In this document: positions 1 to 11,606 of the stretch, one piece after another | How positions within the stretch are numbered: position 1 is the first letter of the stretch | Layout of the letters: each line of letters starts with the position of its first letter | Assembly: GCF_041146795.1 (NCBI RefSeq) | Contig: NC_135176.1 | Span: forward strand, 25,925,786 to 25,989,785 | Length of the DNA stretch: 64,000 nucleotides | Direction of reading: 5' to 3' | Origin: Maylandia zebra | Lineage: Eukaryota > Chordata > Actinopteri > Cichliformes > Cichlidae | Notes under the pieces: model-generated | Seen by the model: the letters and a program-made list of their open reading frames with translations, nothing else | What the model was told of the DNA's origin: nothing | Database searches by the model: none | Translations under genes and position numbers: made by a program

Positions 1-3000
1 CGGGAAAGCGGGCACTGCACCCCGTCACTGTTGTATACTGGAAGCCTTTGCATGACAGATCTATATTACCATGGTGATGGCTTTTAGACTTTGGGATGGG
101 CCAGCATGAACCAACAAAAGTGAGGATTGTTTGTTGAAATTTCCTTCTTGGCAGTTCATGAAAAGAGCAATGGGAGCAATCCAGACACCACGCTAGCTCT
201 GCAGAAACAGAGCAGCTCAGTAACTCTGTTGCTAACCACAACAATGGCAGGACAGTGATGACACCCAGCCACAGCTGAAAACAGCTGAAAACACTGGCTC
301 TAGTCTGTGAGCCCTTATTAATTAGAAGAATGGGCACAAAACACCCCCAGAACCTCATGTAATTAAATTTAAATATATATTCTCTGAAGCCGTACTTTTT
401 GTAATACCATTGAAACTTTAAAATAGGCAAAATGTTGCAAAAATGATCAGAAACTAGTGATCATACCGTATTTCTCAATACTATATCTAATTAGATCAAA
501 GTATGCAACCGTATCTGGAGCTGTTGTTGCCATTTCCATCCACGTCACAGCTGGCAATTATAAAAACTCCACCTGCCCCTATAATTCAGTTATTCTGAAA
601 ATGTTTGTTAATTTGCAAAATCTACTAGAAGCATCTGTTCATTTAATGACTTGGTGATGCAATAACATGAAAAATGACATTTAAAAAGAAGCAAATTTCA
701 GTTTTCTAAAGATTTGCAAATTTCAGCAGTACATGTAGACAAATGTACTGCTACACATTGTTTTATGCACAAATCCTAATAATCCAGTACATTAATATAT
801 AGACTTGTACTAGGCAAGTATTTGCTCATCTGGAGAATAAGTTTGAAGCACCCATATAAAAGAAGGTAACATACCTGAATTGCAGAAACCAAAACACACA
901 AGCAAAAAAATCTGGTAAATTATTTTGTTTTTCAATGGAGCACCCTTCTCTTCCTTCATCTTGGGTCTCAAGCTTTGTTTTCCTCCCAGACGAGCAGCAT
1001 GATTTGTGCTTCTGGGTTGGACGGAGGACACAGTCATTCATTCAGGCTCTGCTGGAACTGAGTACATGTTGTTCACAAAAGCCACTGTAGAAAGAGGACA
1101 AAAGCGTGTGTGTGTCTCTATCTCTATAGATGGGTCTACATTTTTATTGGGAAAAACTAAATTTCATATCAACAATGCTTCACTGTGGTGAGATTTCAGT
1201 GTTCATAAATTAACAAAATACAAACATTGAGATTAGGCATCCTGGACCAAACATTTATCACTGACAAAGCACCCAATGTGTAGCCTAGACAATTTTATCC
1301 ATTGTAATCTGCTTCCATCTAAACTTTTAAAGACAATGCACATATAATCTACAATCATACTAACATACACTATTTTTAGACAGAAAGATACCAGTGGTTT
1401 AAAAGAGAAGTAAATAAATAAACAGAGGTGCTTTCTATTTTATGAGAAAATGCTGCATTGTGTAAAACCCTGAAACTCCTTTTCCAGTCATAGTCACATT
1501 AGTCATGTGTTACAACCTGTGTGGGGGCCAGGACATGGCCACAAGAAGGCAACCACTTCTTGACCATGTCAACCACTGAGAAAACCCATAGTTGCGTTTA
1601 TTACTCAAAAATAAATAAATAAAAATTAAAAATCCTGAACAAATAAACTGGTTTTTCGGTTCAGTTCAGTGCAGCACCATCTGCTGGCTTGAGTGTTTAA
1701 GTTTTAGATAAAGGGTGACCCAGTGTCCATGTGTTTGTGTATGATTGATATTCCTTGGTTTTGTATCAGTTGGTTGTTGTGTTTATGTTACTGTTCCGTC
1801 CCTATTGGACTGTGTTTTGGGGTTAAAAGAATATTTAGTTTAGGTTCTCTGAGTGGTTTATGTTAGGTTGTTTAGTTCCTTGCTGTTAGTGATCTATTTT
1901 TTTTTTTTTTTACCTCCCTAAGTGTCTACTCAGGTGTTGTGTTTTGTGAGTCTTGTCTCTGTTTCATTCCTCCAGTCCCAAGTGTTAAGCTTACATGTCT
2001 TGAGTTCAGCCTGTGTGTTTCTTGTCTTACTTTGATAATCCCTGTCCTTTGTCAGCATGTTCTGCTTTGCTTCCTTGATCTCGTTATGTGTAATTAGTTG
2101 TTTCTGTTTCTCACTCCCTTGTTACCACCTGTGTATTTAAGCCCTTTTCCCCCCTCTGCTTGTTGCTGGTCCACCTGTGTATAATTCTTTGAGTCATCGT
2201 GTTCTAGCTGCAGGTTTGTTTAGCTAGCTTTCCCAATTTAGGTTTTTCTAAGTTTCTGTCCTTGCCATTTCCACTTCTGTTTGAATTGTCACCATTTGAA
2301 AATAAAAGTTAACTCGCAGTAAAGCCAGTGCCAGCACTTGGATCCTTCTCTTGTAACTCCACACATCTGTTGCTGAAGCTGTGACAAAGGGTGGGTAATT
2401 GTATGATCATTAGTTTCATTGCTTTGTGTTTTCTTTCATTATCTTGTATTCTCTTTTTTTCCCCCCCTCATTGTGCTTTAACAGTTGCAATATAGCATAC
2501 TGATTACATTGGTGGGCCCAAGGAGAAATCTTTTTACTTTTGCAGTGGCTTAAACCACTTAGAGTCACAATGTCATTATCTTTGAGCAGTTTAAGTTCAC
2601 CTATTCACACCTTTGTGTTCTAATCATCTGTATAATGGCCATCTACATCAATTATTCATGTGTACGTTAAGCCTCCAACTGATTGTTTAAAAACATGGAA
2701 CTCAAAGCTGAGTCTTACACTCAAGAGAGTTTTAAAAAGTCATTAAAATGAAGATAATACTTGAATATTACATTGTGATAAATGGAAAATCTTTAATATA
2801 TTGTTTAAGAAGCTTGGAAAGAAAAGCGTCTGGACTTTAAGTTGCTCAAAGATGTTTCACCTCTCATCCAAGACTTTTGCAGTGGCTTAAACCACTTAAA
2901 GTCACTCGTTAATATTGTAATCTATTTGGAATAAAATGATGTAATACATAGTGGAAACTAAAATCAACCATTGGAATTTAAAAATTACCAATAGATAATT

Positions 3001-3229
3001 AAAAACAGTTATCACTACATAGAGCCTGAAGACATTACAATAGTCAGTCAGGCAACCTAAAAAGACATTAAAAGAAACCAACCTGAAACTTTTAAATTCA
3101 ATCATCATGATCAAAAGGCATTGCATAAAAGCCTCACCCTGCTCCAATTCCCTGAAAAGGATTACGGTAAATGTGAACAGAGCCCTGTAATCACTCATGC
3201 TAATGAGCCACCTGACTAATCAGGTAGGC
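1..3229. other. Intergenic stretch without a recognisable gene
   Basis: No open frame here gives a recognisable domain or a convincing exon chain. The sequence is AT-rich with short T runs near 1900 and 2455. The part from about 1660 to 2390 looks like a dispersed repeat and is listed separately. A 32-bp direct repeat (2536-2567 and 2873-2904) lies in the second half. The left edge may continue a gene or repeat outside the window; this cannot be judged here. Confidence 0.6.
1660..2395 (+). repeat. Candidate interspersed repeat (LTR-like or DNA element)
   Basis: This T-rich block holds the phrase CCACCTGTGTATTTAAGCCC near 2127, an AATAAA at about 2300 and a closing TGTGACA-type end near 2385. 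Related phrases recur near 34930-35060 (Tgtttccacctgtgtcttcc), and they resemble repeat ends I associate with fish genomes. I see no coding region in it. The family assignment is uncertain and rests on recognition, not alignment. Confidence 0.35.
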
Positions 3230-3319
3230 TGAGTAGTCGCTAGCAATGCAGACAATGGCTACAGGTCACTATAAATTCAGGGTCATCTGTAGTCTGCCTT
3301 TCTTTCAACAAACAGCACA
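3230..3319 (+). promoter_or_regulatory. Proximal promoter of the PIM-like kinase copy 1
   Basis: A TATAAAT box sits at 3270-3276, about 50 bases before the start codon. The surrounding 80 bases recur almost unchanged upstream of copy 2 (from 6950) and copy 3 (from 11607). Promoter and first exon were therefore duplicated together. The box position is read directly; its use as a promoter is inferred. Confidence 0.5.
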
Positions 3320-5229
3320 ATGGCACCACAGAACACATCAGTCAAGCTCTGCAAGGCAACCAAAAGGAAGGCCAGTTCTGAACAGGCCTTCAGCAAAAGG
3401 ACAAGGCTGTCAGAGTCTGTGACAAGCAGGGGAGTTGGCGAGGGGCCTTTGGACTACAAGGAGAATGATCCAACTTCATCCTCGGTGAACACTGGCAGAG
3501 GTATGCTTGAAATTCTGAATCCCTCAAACCACATTGTGTGCTTAATTTAACACTCATTAAATACTTAATCTTAGATATTCCCTTGTGTTAGAGTTCAGGT
3601 AACACTGGTACCATATTACCATAGTCCTTTCTCACACGTTATGAAACCAAATTGGTTCTTGATTGTGTCTGTTCAGCTGAATTTGAAGCCAGATACATCC
3701 AGGAGCATCAACTTGGTGAAGGAGGGTTTGGATCAGTGTTTGCTGGCTATCGTAAAGCAGACAATTTACCGGTAAGGATCGTTACATGTTTTTCCATGAA
3801 CAGAATGCAAACTATATCATTCTGAAGCGCTAACCAAAATCTTGTTTGTTTCTTGTAGGTGGCCATAAAACACATTCCAAAAAACAAGATTTTTTGGGAA
3901 AACAAGGCAAGTGAGCAACACCAGTTACTACTCTGATCCATCACTGAAATAACTGATGTTTATTTATGAGTTTGAGTTTCTGTAATGCTCCAATCTTTTG
4001 ATTTGGTGGTGATGCAGGCTGAGGATGGGAAGTGTCTTTCAGTGGAGGTGGCCATTATGTTGAAACTCCAGGATGGAAAAACTGGACAGCTGCTGAACTC
4101 GACATCTGTGTCCTTGCTGGATTGGTACAATCTACAGGAGGAGCAAATTCTGGTGCTTGAGCAACCAATCCCTGCACAGGACCTCCTTCAGTTCATTGAA
4201 GTCAATGGAGGTTGTGTAAAGGAGGGCGTGGCCAAGGTAAGATGATTGGGGGTCTTTATAAGTGTGTATTAAACATTTCTATTGCTGATACTAAATTGCC
4301 TGTAACCTTTCACCATTTCTACATTTGAAGGCCTCAGACAAAATTTACCTATAATTCAGCTATGCTGAGGAGGAGAATTAAATTTATTCACCTCCTGAGC
4401 ACCTAAACAAAGTGTGGAATTGGCAACATGTCCTGCAGTTTTCATTTTGGTCATGTAAATGCCATCTTTATACAAGTAATTACAGTAATAGGACTGCCTT
4501 GTGGGGATGGCAGTATGGCACTTTGAACTAGCAATGCATAGAAAACCCCCAATTCTCACACAGCATGTTTATTTGCCTCTTTCAGATCATACTGAAACAG
4601 CTGGTCGCTGGAGCATTGGCGTTTGAGGACAAGAACATCTTTCACCGTGATATTAAGGTGGAAAATGTTCTAATAGAGACTGGCTCAGATGTTCCACGTG
4701 TTTGGCTGATTGACTTTGGCCTTAGCTGTTTTGTGCAGGAAGACTCTTTCAAAGTGTTCTATGGTACGTTGTCCTGCTTCAGCCTACCTATTTGTTTACC
4801 AGTTTACCCATTTGCTTTAATCCTTTTCTTAATGAGGTCTCATTCCTGTATTTTGCAGGCACAGTTGCTCACGCTCCTCCTGAGTGGTACAGCGATTGCA
4901 GCTACAGTGCTGGTCCTACAACAGTGTGGCAGCTGGGAGTGCTACTTTATGAAAGCCTCCACAGAAAACAGTTTGAGACCCAAGAGTTTATCAGGCACAA
5001 ACTAAAGATCAGCAACAGGCTCTCAAAAAGTAAGAAACACACTCTTGCATGATGAACTGTCAGCACAGGTCTGGTGTAGTTCACCTTCTTAAATCACTGT
5101 AGATCTCACCACATTTCCTTTGGTTGCTCCTCAGATTGCCGTCATTTCTTGAGAACTTGTCTAAATAAAGTTCCTGAGCAACGTCCCACTCTGAAGCAAC
5201 TCTATCAGCACCCGTGGCTCTCAAACTGA
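3320..5229 (+). CDS. PIM-like serine/threonine kinase, intact copy 1
   Basis: Seven exons join in frame: 3320-3500, 3677-3771, 3859-3906, 4018-4236, 4586-4763, 4859-5029 and 5135-5229. They total 987 bases and give 328 residues. The order is a basic N-terminus with KRK and KRTR clusters (possible nuclear signal), the glycine loop LGEGGFGSV (residues 73-81), the ATP lysine in VAIK (K96), its partner glutamate E118, the HRDIKVEN loop (201-208), DFG (224-226), the APPEW activation-segment motif (246-250) and a C-terminal PEQRPTLKQL stretch. All residues needed for catalysis are present, so it should phosphorylate serine or threonine. PIM kinases act in survival and growth signalling, and teleosts carry large families of PIM-like genes. 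Exon 3 ends at a GC donor (AG|GCAAGT); the nearby GT donor would add four bases and bring in an early stop. The substrate and exact family member are unknown. Two broken copies follow downstream. Confidence 0.88.
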
Positions 5230-5354
5230 AATGGTAACGCACACACACGATAATATTGAACAGAGTTATTAATTTTTGGCTTTCTGTTAAGGTGACGTGT
5301 AATATAAGCTAGACAGTCTCTTATGTTCTTTCCCCACATTTCTGTGACCATCAG
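5230..5354. other. 3' flank of PIM-like copy 1, duplicated in copy 2
   Basis: The sequence after the stop codon, including an ACACACAC tract and the phrase GGTGACGTGTAATATAAGC, is repeated after copy 2 at 7591-7725. It ends where LINE-derived sequence begins. No clear AATAAA signal was found, so the transcript end is undefined. Confidence 0.5.
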
Positions 5355-5885
5355 GTAAAATGGGTACAGAGTGGTGCATTCGATTCACCTGCGGCACTGG
5401 TTTTGCTACAGTGTGCAGAGGACTGAATACAATCACCAGATGGAGTACAGCGAGCAGAGAAGGCCCAGAGTCTGGAGATCAGGTTTGGGCTAATAGATTG
5501 CACCAGTTCATGTTTTTGATTTCTCCAGTGCCTTCAACACAATCCAGCCCGCAGTGCTAAGGGGGAAGCTGCAGGGAGTGCGAGTGGACCATCTGTTGTC
5601 CACATGGATTGTTAACTACCTTACTAGTAGACCCCAGTATGTGGGACTGCGTGTCTGAGGTGGTAGTCTGTTACACAGGGGTCCCACAAGGAACAGTACT
5701 TGCCCCTTTTCTCTTCACTGCGGACTTCGGTTATAACACAGACACTTGCCATCTCCAGAGGTTCTCAGACGACACCGCCATTGTGGGTCGGGTGTCAAAG
5801 GGAAACTAACTGGAATACAGGGAGTCATTAATGATGTTCTCAGCTGGTGTGAACAGAACCATCTTTGCATTAAGCCAGCAAGACA
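5355..5885 (+). mobile_element. L2/Jockey-like LINE fragment, reverse transcriptase region
   Basis: Broken frames read GLNTITRW, ESGDQVWANRL, then FSSAFNTIQPA-type sequence, GVPQGTVLAPFLF and FSDDTAIVG. These match the linker and the core palm motifs of a non-LTR retrotransposon reverse transcriptase, with FSDD as the catalytic box variant. Frameshifts and a missing middle relative to the longer copy at 7722-9100 show it is dead. It ends abruptly at 5885, where it joins a block also found at 9305. Confidence 0.8.
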
Positions 5886-6945
5886 AATCATAGCCTAACC
5901 TAAAGACAAAAATAAGAAATCATCCGACTTAGTCGTGTAAACTTAAGCAGATCTCTATTGATACCTCCACCCCAATTAGACTCTGCTTTCTGATGTGAAG
6001 ATGGAGTTTTTGTTTGCCTTCCACAGGTTTCATACTGGCCTATTTGTCTTAATTGCTTGTGTAAGGAGAAACTACTAAGGGAAAAAAAAAAAAAAAAAAA
6101 CAACCCATATCTGTGCTTTTTACACCTATGTTCCACATGTCTTGCTGATTGACATCGTCCGAGCAGTTTTGTGCAGCTTCCATAGCATGATGCGTTAACT
6201 GGTATTTTACCAATTTCCCTCTCTGTTGCCCTTATGGGTAGAGCCATTGTGGAACTGAGTGCAGCAGGTACTTTGATAGAAGAGATTCTAGTTCCAAATT
6301 ACTTGATATTCTTGGAGAGATACGATTGACCAATTTGTCAGATTTTAGGTCAAGTCATTTGTAACAGTTTAAAGTCTCAACTTTGACACACCACCATCAC
6401 TTACGGCTATGACTGGACACAAGCACTCCTGATACAACTGTGGTCAAATCAGATTTAGAATTTATCAGAGTGCCATCTGTTGTCAGAAAGTGACATAGCA
6501 GGTAACTGTCAGTATGGGACATTTAAGGTAAAGTAAAGGGACAAACCAATTTTGCTCATTATACAGGATGTCCTGCTAAAACCGGAGTTGACAACCTTCG
6601 AAACAGCCCAGCATGCCTCTCTTGCGCCACCATTTCAGCATGAATAAACTGTCCAGATTTCTAGAAATGAGAGCTGCTCCATCCAAAGTAGGATGCCATC
6701 TCTCCTAACAAGACTAGGTTCCCCAATCTATAAAGGCCATGTCTTTTTAGACCCCACTCAGACTGCAATATGAGAACATTCAACTAAACATGTCACTCCT
6801 GGTCTTATTTGGGAGGGGACAAAAAACAAAAACAAAACCACGAAAGTCCAACAGCGTTTGGCAATGTCACACTTAGATTCAATATTAAATTTGGTGAATT
6901 CCAAATGACATAACCAGGTGTCATTACTGCTGCTACAAGCAGTGT
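5886..6945. repeat. Duplicated non-coding block, copy A
   Basis: This block begins ATCATAGCCTAACC and recurs at 9305-9480 plus 10732-11600, with only scattered substitutions and small indels visible. It holds an 18-base A run at about 6081, no coding sequence I can recognise, and ends just before the promoter of PIM-like copy 2. The second copy is split by a LINE. Its origin, whether an old repeat or ordinary flank, is unknown. Confidence 0.75.
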
Positions 6946-7024
6946 CTGCAATGCAGACAATGGCTACAGGTCACTATAAATTCAGGGTCATCTGTAGTCT
7001 GCCTTTCTTTCAACAAACAGCACA

Positions 7025-7590
7025 ATGGCACCACAGAACACATCAGCCAAGCTCTGCAAGGCAACCAAAAGGAAGGCCAGTTCTGAACAGGCCTTCAGCA
7101 AAAGGACAAGGCTGTCAGAGTCTGTGACAAGCAGGGGAGTTGGCGAGGGGCCTTTGGACTACAAGGAGAATGATCCAACTTCATCCTCTGTGAACACTGG
7201 CAGAGGTATGCTTGAAATTCTGAATCCCTCAAACCACATTGTGTGCTTAATTTAACACTCAGCTACAGTGCTGGTCCTACAACAGTGTGGCAGCTGGGAG
7301 TGCTACTTTATGAAAGCCTCCACAGAAAACAGTTTGAGACCCAAGAGTTTATCAGGCACAAACTAAAGATCAGCAACAGGCTCTCAAAAAGTAAGAAACA
7401 CACTCTTGCATGATGAACTGTCAGCACAGGTCTGGTGTAGTTCACCTTCTTAAATCACTGTAGATCTCACCACATTTCCTTTGGTTGCTCCTCAGATTGC
7501 CGTCATTTCTTGAGAACTTGTCTAAATAAAGTTCCTGAGCAACGTCCCACTCTGAAGCAACTCTATCAGCACCCGTGGCTCTCAAACTGA
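7025..7590 (+). pseudogene. PIM-like kinase pseudogene, copy 2 (internal deletion)
   Basis: Exon 1 (7025-7205) is nearly identical to copy 1: one residue change at position 8 (V to A) and one silent change are visible. About 55 bases into intron 1, at 7260, the sequence jumps straight to the middle of exon 6 (7261-7390), followed by intron 6 and exon 7 (7496-7590). The glycine loop, VAIK lysine, HRD and DFG motifs are all missing, so no kinase can be made. The intact promoter and first exon could still give a short transcript. The near identity to copy 1 argues for a recent duplication followed by deletion. Confidence 0.85.
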
Positions 7591-7721
7591 AATGGTAACG
7601 CACACACACGATAATATTGAACAGAGTTATTAATTTTTGGCTTTCTGTTAAGGTGACGTGTAATATAAGCTAGACAGTCTCTTATGTTCTTTCCCCACAT
7701 TTCTGTGACCATCAGGTAAAA
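7591..7721. repeat. Duplicated 3' flank of the kinase unit
   Basis: This stretch is a near copy of 5230-5354 and contains the same ACACACAC tract and the ATATAAGC phrase. It joins copy 2 to the following LINE. Confidence 0.6.
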
Positions 7722-9100
7722 TGGGTACATTCCATTCACCTGCAGCACTGGTTCTGCTACAGTGTGCAGAGGACTGAATACAATCACCAGATGGAGTACA
7801 GCGAGCAGAGAAGGCCCAGAGTCTGGAGATCAGGTTTGGGCTAATAGATTGCACCAGTTCTTTAACAGGTTTGACTCAGAAGCCCTTCCCTCCCCCATCC
7901 AAAGCTCTTCACAAGTCTCCACAACCTCAGTCTGGTGAGAGTCCTCAGGCTATGGAAAACCTCCTGCATGGTGCAAGTTCCAAAGACAAGGTACACAAAG
8001 GAACCGAATCACTTCAGACCCGTTGCCCTGACTTCACACCTAATGAAGACACCTGATGTAAGAGTCATGTTTTTGATTTCTCCAGTGCCTTCAACACAAT
8101 CCAGCCCGCAGTGCTAAGTGGGAAGCTGCAGGGAGTGAGTGGACCATCTGTTGTCCACATGGATTGTTAACTACCTTACTAGTAGACCCCAGTATGTGGG
8201 ACTGCGTGTCTGAGGTGGTAGTCTGTTACACAGGGGTCCCACAAGGAACAGTACTTGCCCCATTTCTCTTCACTGCGGACTTCGGTTATAACACAGACAC
8301 TTACCATCTCCAGAAGTTCTCTGACGACACCGCCATTGTGGGTCGGGGGTCAAAGGGAAACTAACTGGAATACAGGGAGTCATTAATGACGTTCTCAGCT
8401 GGTGTGAACAGAACCATATTGGCATTAAGCCAGCAAGACAAAAGAGCTGGTGATTGACTCCAGCAAGAAGTCACCCCCTATTACACCAGTGAACATCCGG
8501 GGTTTGGACATTGAAACTGTGGGGGAGTACAAATACCTGGGTGCTCACCTCAATAACAAACTAGATTGCTCCATGAATACAAATGCTCTTTACAAAAAGG
8601 GTTTAAGTAGTCTTCACCTGCTACGGCGGCTGACATCCTTTGAGGTGAACAGGACTTCTAGGGACGTTTTATGACACTGTCGTGGCATCTGCCTTTTTTG
8701 TATTATTAAATGCTGTGGTCGTTGGAATGGCAGAGGGGGACTGGGGAAACTAAGCTAATATCCATCATGGACAACACCTCCCATCCCCTGCATGAGCACT
8801 GAGCAGCTCGTTCAGCAGTGAACCCACAGTGAAGGAAGGAGCACTACCGCAGGTCATTCTTGCCAGCAGCTGTTAGACTCTATAACAGTTTAACATGGTT
8901 ACTCATCATCGGTTTAATTGCTGCTACTCATTGCATCTTGTTTGTACACTGTATATTTCACCAGTATTCCTACACCCCCCCCGTGTGTACATATCTGAAC
9001 ACTTATTTATGCATATGTCTTTCAGTTGCTTAGGTCTATATTCCTCTTGCTATAAGAGCTATGTAACATTCATGGGATAATAAAGGTTTATTCTAAATGA
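7722..9100 (+). mobile_element. L2/Jockey-like LINE, longer broken copy with 3' end
   Basis: This is the same family as 5355-5885 but longer. Readable pieces are FNRFDSEALPSP, NHFRPVALTSH, the reverse transcriptase core GVPQGTVLAPFLF and KFSDDTAIVG, then ELVIDSSKKSPPITPV, EYKYLGAHLNNKLD and LHLLRRLTSF. These belong to the palm, thumb and C-terminal parts of a non-LTR retrotransposon polyprotein. Several frameshifts and stops break the frame. It ends in an untranslated tail with GGATAATAAAGG near 9078. It is non-functional and sits in the same place relative to the kinase unit as the fragment in unit 1. Confidence 0.82.
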
Positions 9101-9304
9101 AGGTGGCACTGTTTGAAAATCTCTACAAAATTGATGGTTTGACACAATCACTCATCTCAATCTGAAGAGGTACTGCATGAATTGAATACAACTGATAAGG
9201 CTGTAGTGATTAAAGACATCTGTACAAACTGCCTTTCTTCCCTTTCAGGAGCAGCAGGACTTCTTGATATTTGACGGTCTCCTGATGGAGCAGCTCCAGT
9301 GTCA
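9101..9304. other. Short stretch with an orphan exon-like reading frame
   Basis: After the LINE tail comes unassigned sequence. A polypyrimidine tract plus CAG at 9241-9248 is followed by a 21-codon frame to a TAG at 9309-9311, reading EQQDFLIFDGLLMEQLQCQS. It has the shape of a terminal exon, but I do not recognise the peptide and no upstream exon is visible. The 43-bp segment 9198-9240 recurs at 10690-10732. Confidence 0.3.
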
Positions 9305-11600
9305 ATCATAGCCTAACCTAAAGACACAAAAATAAGAAATCATCCGACTTAGTCGTGTAAACTTCAGTAGATTTCTATTGATACCGCCACCCCAATTAGA
9401 CTCTGCTTTCTGTTTGCCTTGCACAGGTTTCATACTGGCCTATTTGTCTTCATTGCTTGTGTAAGGAGAAACTACTGAAGGAAAAACAACAAAAATAAAA
9501 AACCAACAACAATAGAATAGAATTCAACTTTATTGTCATTGCACATGCACAGGGCAACGAAATGCAGTTTGCATCCATCCAGAAGTGCTTTAGTGATATT
9601 ACAATATATATTAGCAATAATATAGATATGTGAGTATATTACAGAAATGGGTCTATTATGGTATGTTATAGTGTACACGGTATGAAGTATGTTGTGAATA
9701 TTCTATAACTATAAGTATGTACAGGCTGTAGTGAGTACAAGCTATGTACAGGATATGAACAGGATATAAATATGAAAAACTATACAGAATATGAAATAAA
9801 TAACTTTACAGAATCTGGGATATACAGCTATACAGAAATGGGAACTATGCAAGTTGTAAACAGTTGTAGGATTAAAGATTATCGAATGTACAGAATGATT
9901 ATTTACACAGAGCTATACAGTAGTGCAGTTAAGATAAGTGAGATATAATTCCTACAGAGGCTATATAAAGTGCTAGTGGTTGTGAGTGGTGGTTCAGTCC
10001 ATGTTATTATTGTGTTTGAGGGTACAGTTGTCCATTGTGGGTGTGTGTGTATGTTCAGTCCATGTGTTAACGTGGGTCAGATGTCAGGAGGCAGAGTTCA
10101 GGAGTCTGACAGCTGTGGGGAAGAAGCTGTTCCGGTACCTGGTGGTCTTAGTCCGGAGGCTCGGGGGATGCGGGGGAGGGTTTGGTGGTCCTGTAGTCTG
10201 TGATGGTCTGGAGTCCTTGCCACATGCGTCGGGGGTTGGAGTTGGAGAAGTGTTCTTCTACCTTCTTTTTGTAATGGTGTTTGGCTTTTTTGATGCCCTT
10301 CTTTAGATTAGCCCTGGCTGTACTGTAGGCGTGTGCATCTCCTGACCTAAAGGCAGTGTTGCGGGCCTTCAGGAGGAGACGAACATCCCGGTTCATCCAA
10401 GGCTTCTGGTTGGGGTACATGGTGAGCCGTTTCTGGGTGGTGACACTGTCTGTGGTTTTGGAGATGTAATCCAGTACAGATGAGGCGTACTGGTCCAGGT
10501 CTGTGTGGGTGAACATATTCCAGTCTGTGTTTTTAAATCTGTCCTGGAGCACTGCGTCTGTCCCCTCTGGCCACACTTTAATTGTCCTCACAGCAGGTTT
10601 CACACGTTGGATGAGTGGTGAATACCGAGGTGTGAGGAACAGGGAGAGATGGTCCGATTGTCCAATGTGGGGGAGGGGTGTGGCTTTGTAGGCTGTAGTG
10701 ATTAAAGACATCTGTACAAACTGCCTTTCTTCAACCCATATCTGTGCTTTTTACACCTATGTTCCACATGTCTTGCTGATTGACATTGTCTGAGCAGTTT
10801 TGTGCAGCTTCCATAGCATGATGCATTAACTGGTATTTTACCAATTTCCCTCTCTGTTGCCCTTATGGGTAGAGCCATTGTGGAACTGAGTGCAGCAGGT
10901 ACTTTGATAGAAGAGATTCTAGTTCCAAATTACTTTATATTCTTGGAGAGATACGATTGACCAATTTGTCAGATTTTAGGTCAAGTCATTTGTAACAGTT
11001 TAAAGTCTCAACTTTGACACACCACCATCACTTACGGCTATGACTGGACACAAGCACTCCTGATACAACTGTGGTCAAATCAGATTTAGAATTTATCAGA
11101 GTGCCATCTGTTGTCAGAAAGTGACATTGCAGGTAACTGTCAGTATGGGACATTTAAGGTAAATTAAAGGGACAAACCAATTTTGCTCATTATACAGGAT
11201 GTCCTGCTAAAACCGAAGAGTTGACAACCTTCGAAACAGCCCAGCATGCCTCTCTTGCACCACCATTTCAGCATGAATAAACTGTCCAGATTTCTAGAAA
11301 TGAGAGCTGCTCCATCCAAAGTAGGATGTCATCTCTCCTAATAAGACTAGGTTCCCCAATCTATAAAGGCCATGTCTTTTTAGACACCACTCAGACTGCA
11401 ATATGAGAACATTCAACTAAACATGTCACTCCTGGTCTAATTTGGGAGGGGACCCCCCAAAAAAAAAAAAACCAAAAAAAAAAAAACCCACACCACTAGA
11501 GAGTCCAACATCATTTGGCAATGTCACACTTAGATTCAATATTAAATTTGATGAACTCCAAATGACATAACCAGGTGTCATTACTGCTGCTACATGCAGT
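9305..11600. repeat. Duplicated non-coding block, copy B, split by a LINE
   Basis: The parts 9305-9480 and 10732-11600 together match 5886-6945. The break, marked by CAACCCATATCTGTGC at 6101 and 10732, holds an antisense LINE-derived insertion. The right part ends at the same point as copy A, just before the promoter of a kinase copy. A poly-A tract interrupted by C runs lies near 11455-11490. Confidence 0.75.
9505..10690 (-). mobile_element. Internally deleted L2/Jockey-like LINE (linker plus 3' tail)
   Basis: On the minus strand a 187-codon frame (10711-10148) carries GQSDHLSLFL, VKVWPEG-like, NQKPWMNRDV and MWQGLQTITDY, the segment between endonuclease and reverse transcriptase in this LINE family. 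It runs directly into a SFFPTAVRLLNS-like remnant in broken frames and a long untranslated region ending AATGACAATAAAGTTGAATTC. The whole reverse transcriptase is missing. The element could only move with help from a full relative. Its insertion separates the two halves of duplicated block B. Confidence 0.78.
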
Positions 11601-11606
11601 GTCTGC

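Noticed and set aside
3907..3912. GT donor GTGAGC for exon 3 of kinase copy 1
   Set aside because: Using it adds four bases and creates a stop codon just inside exon 4; the GC donor keeps the kinase frame.
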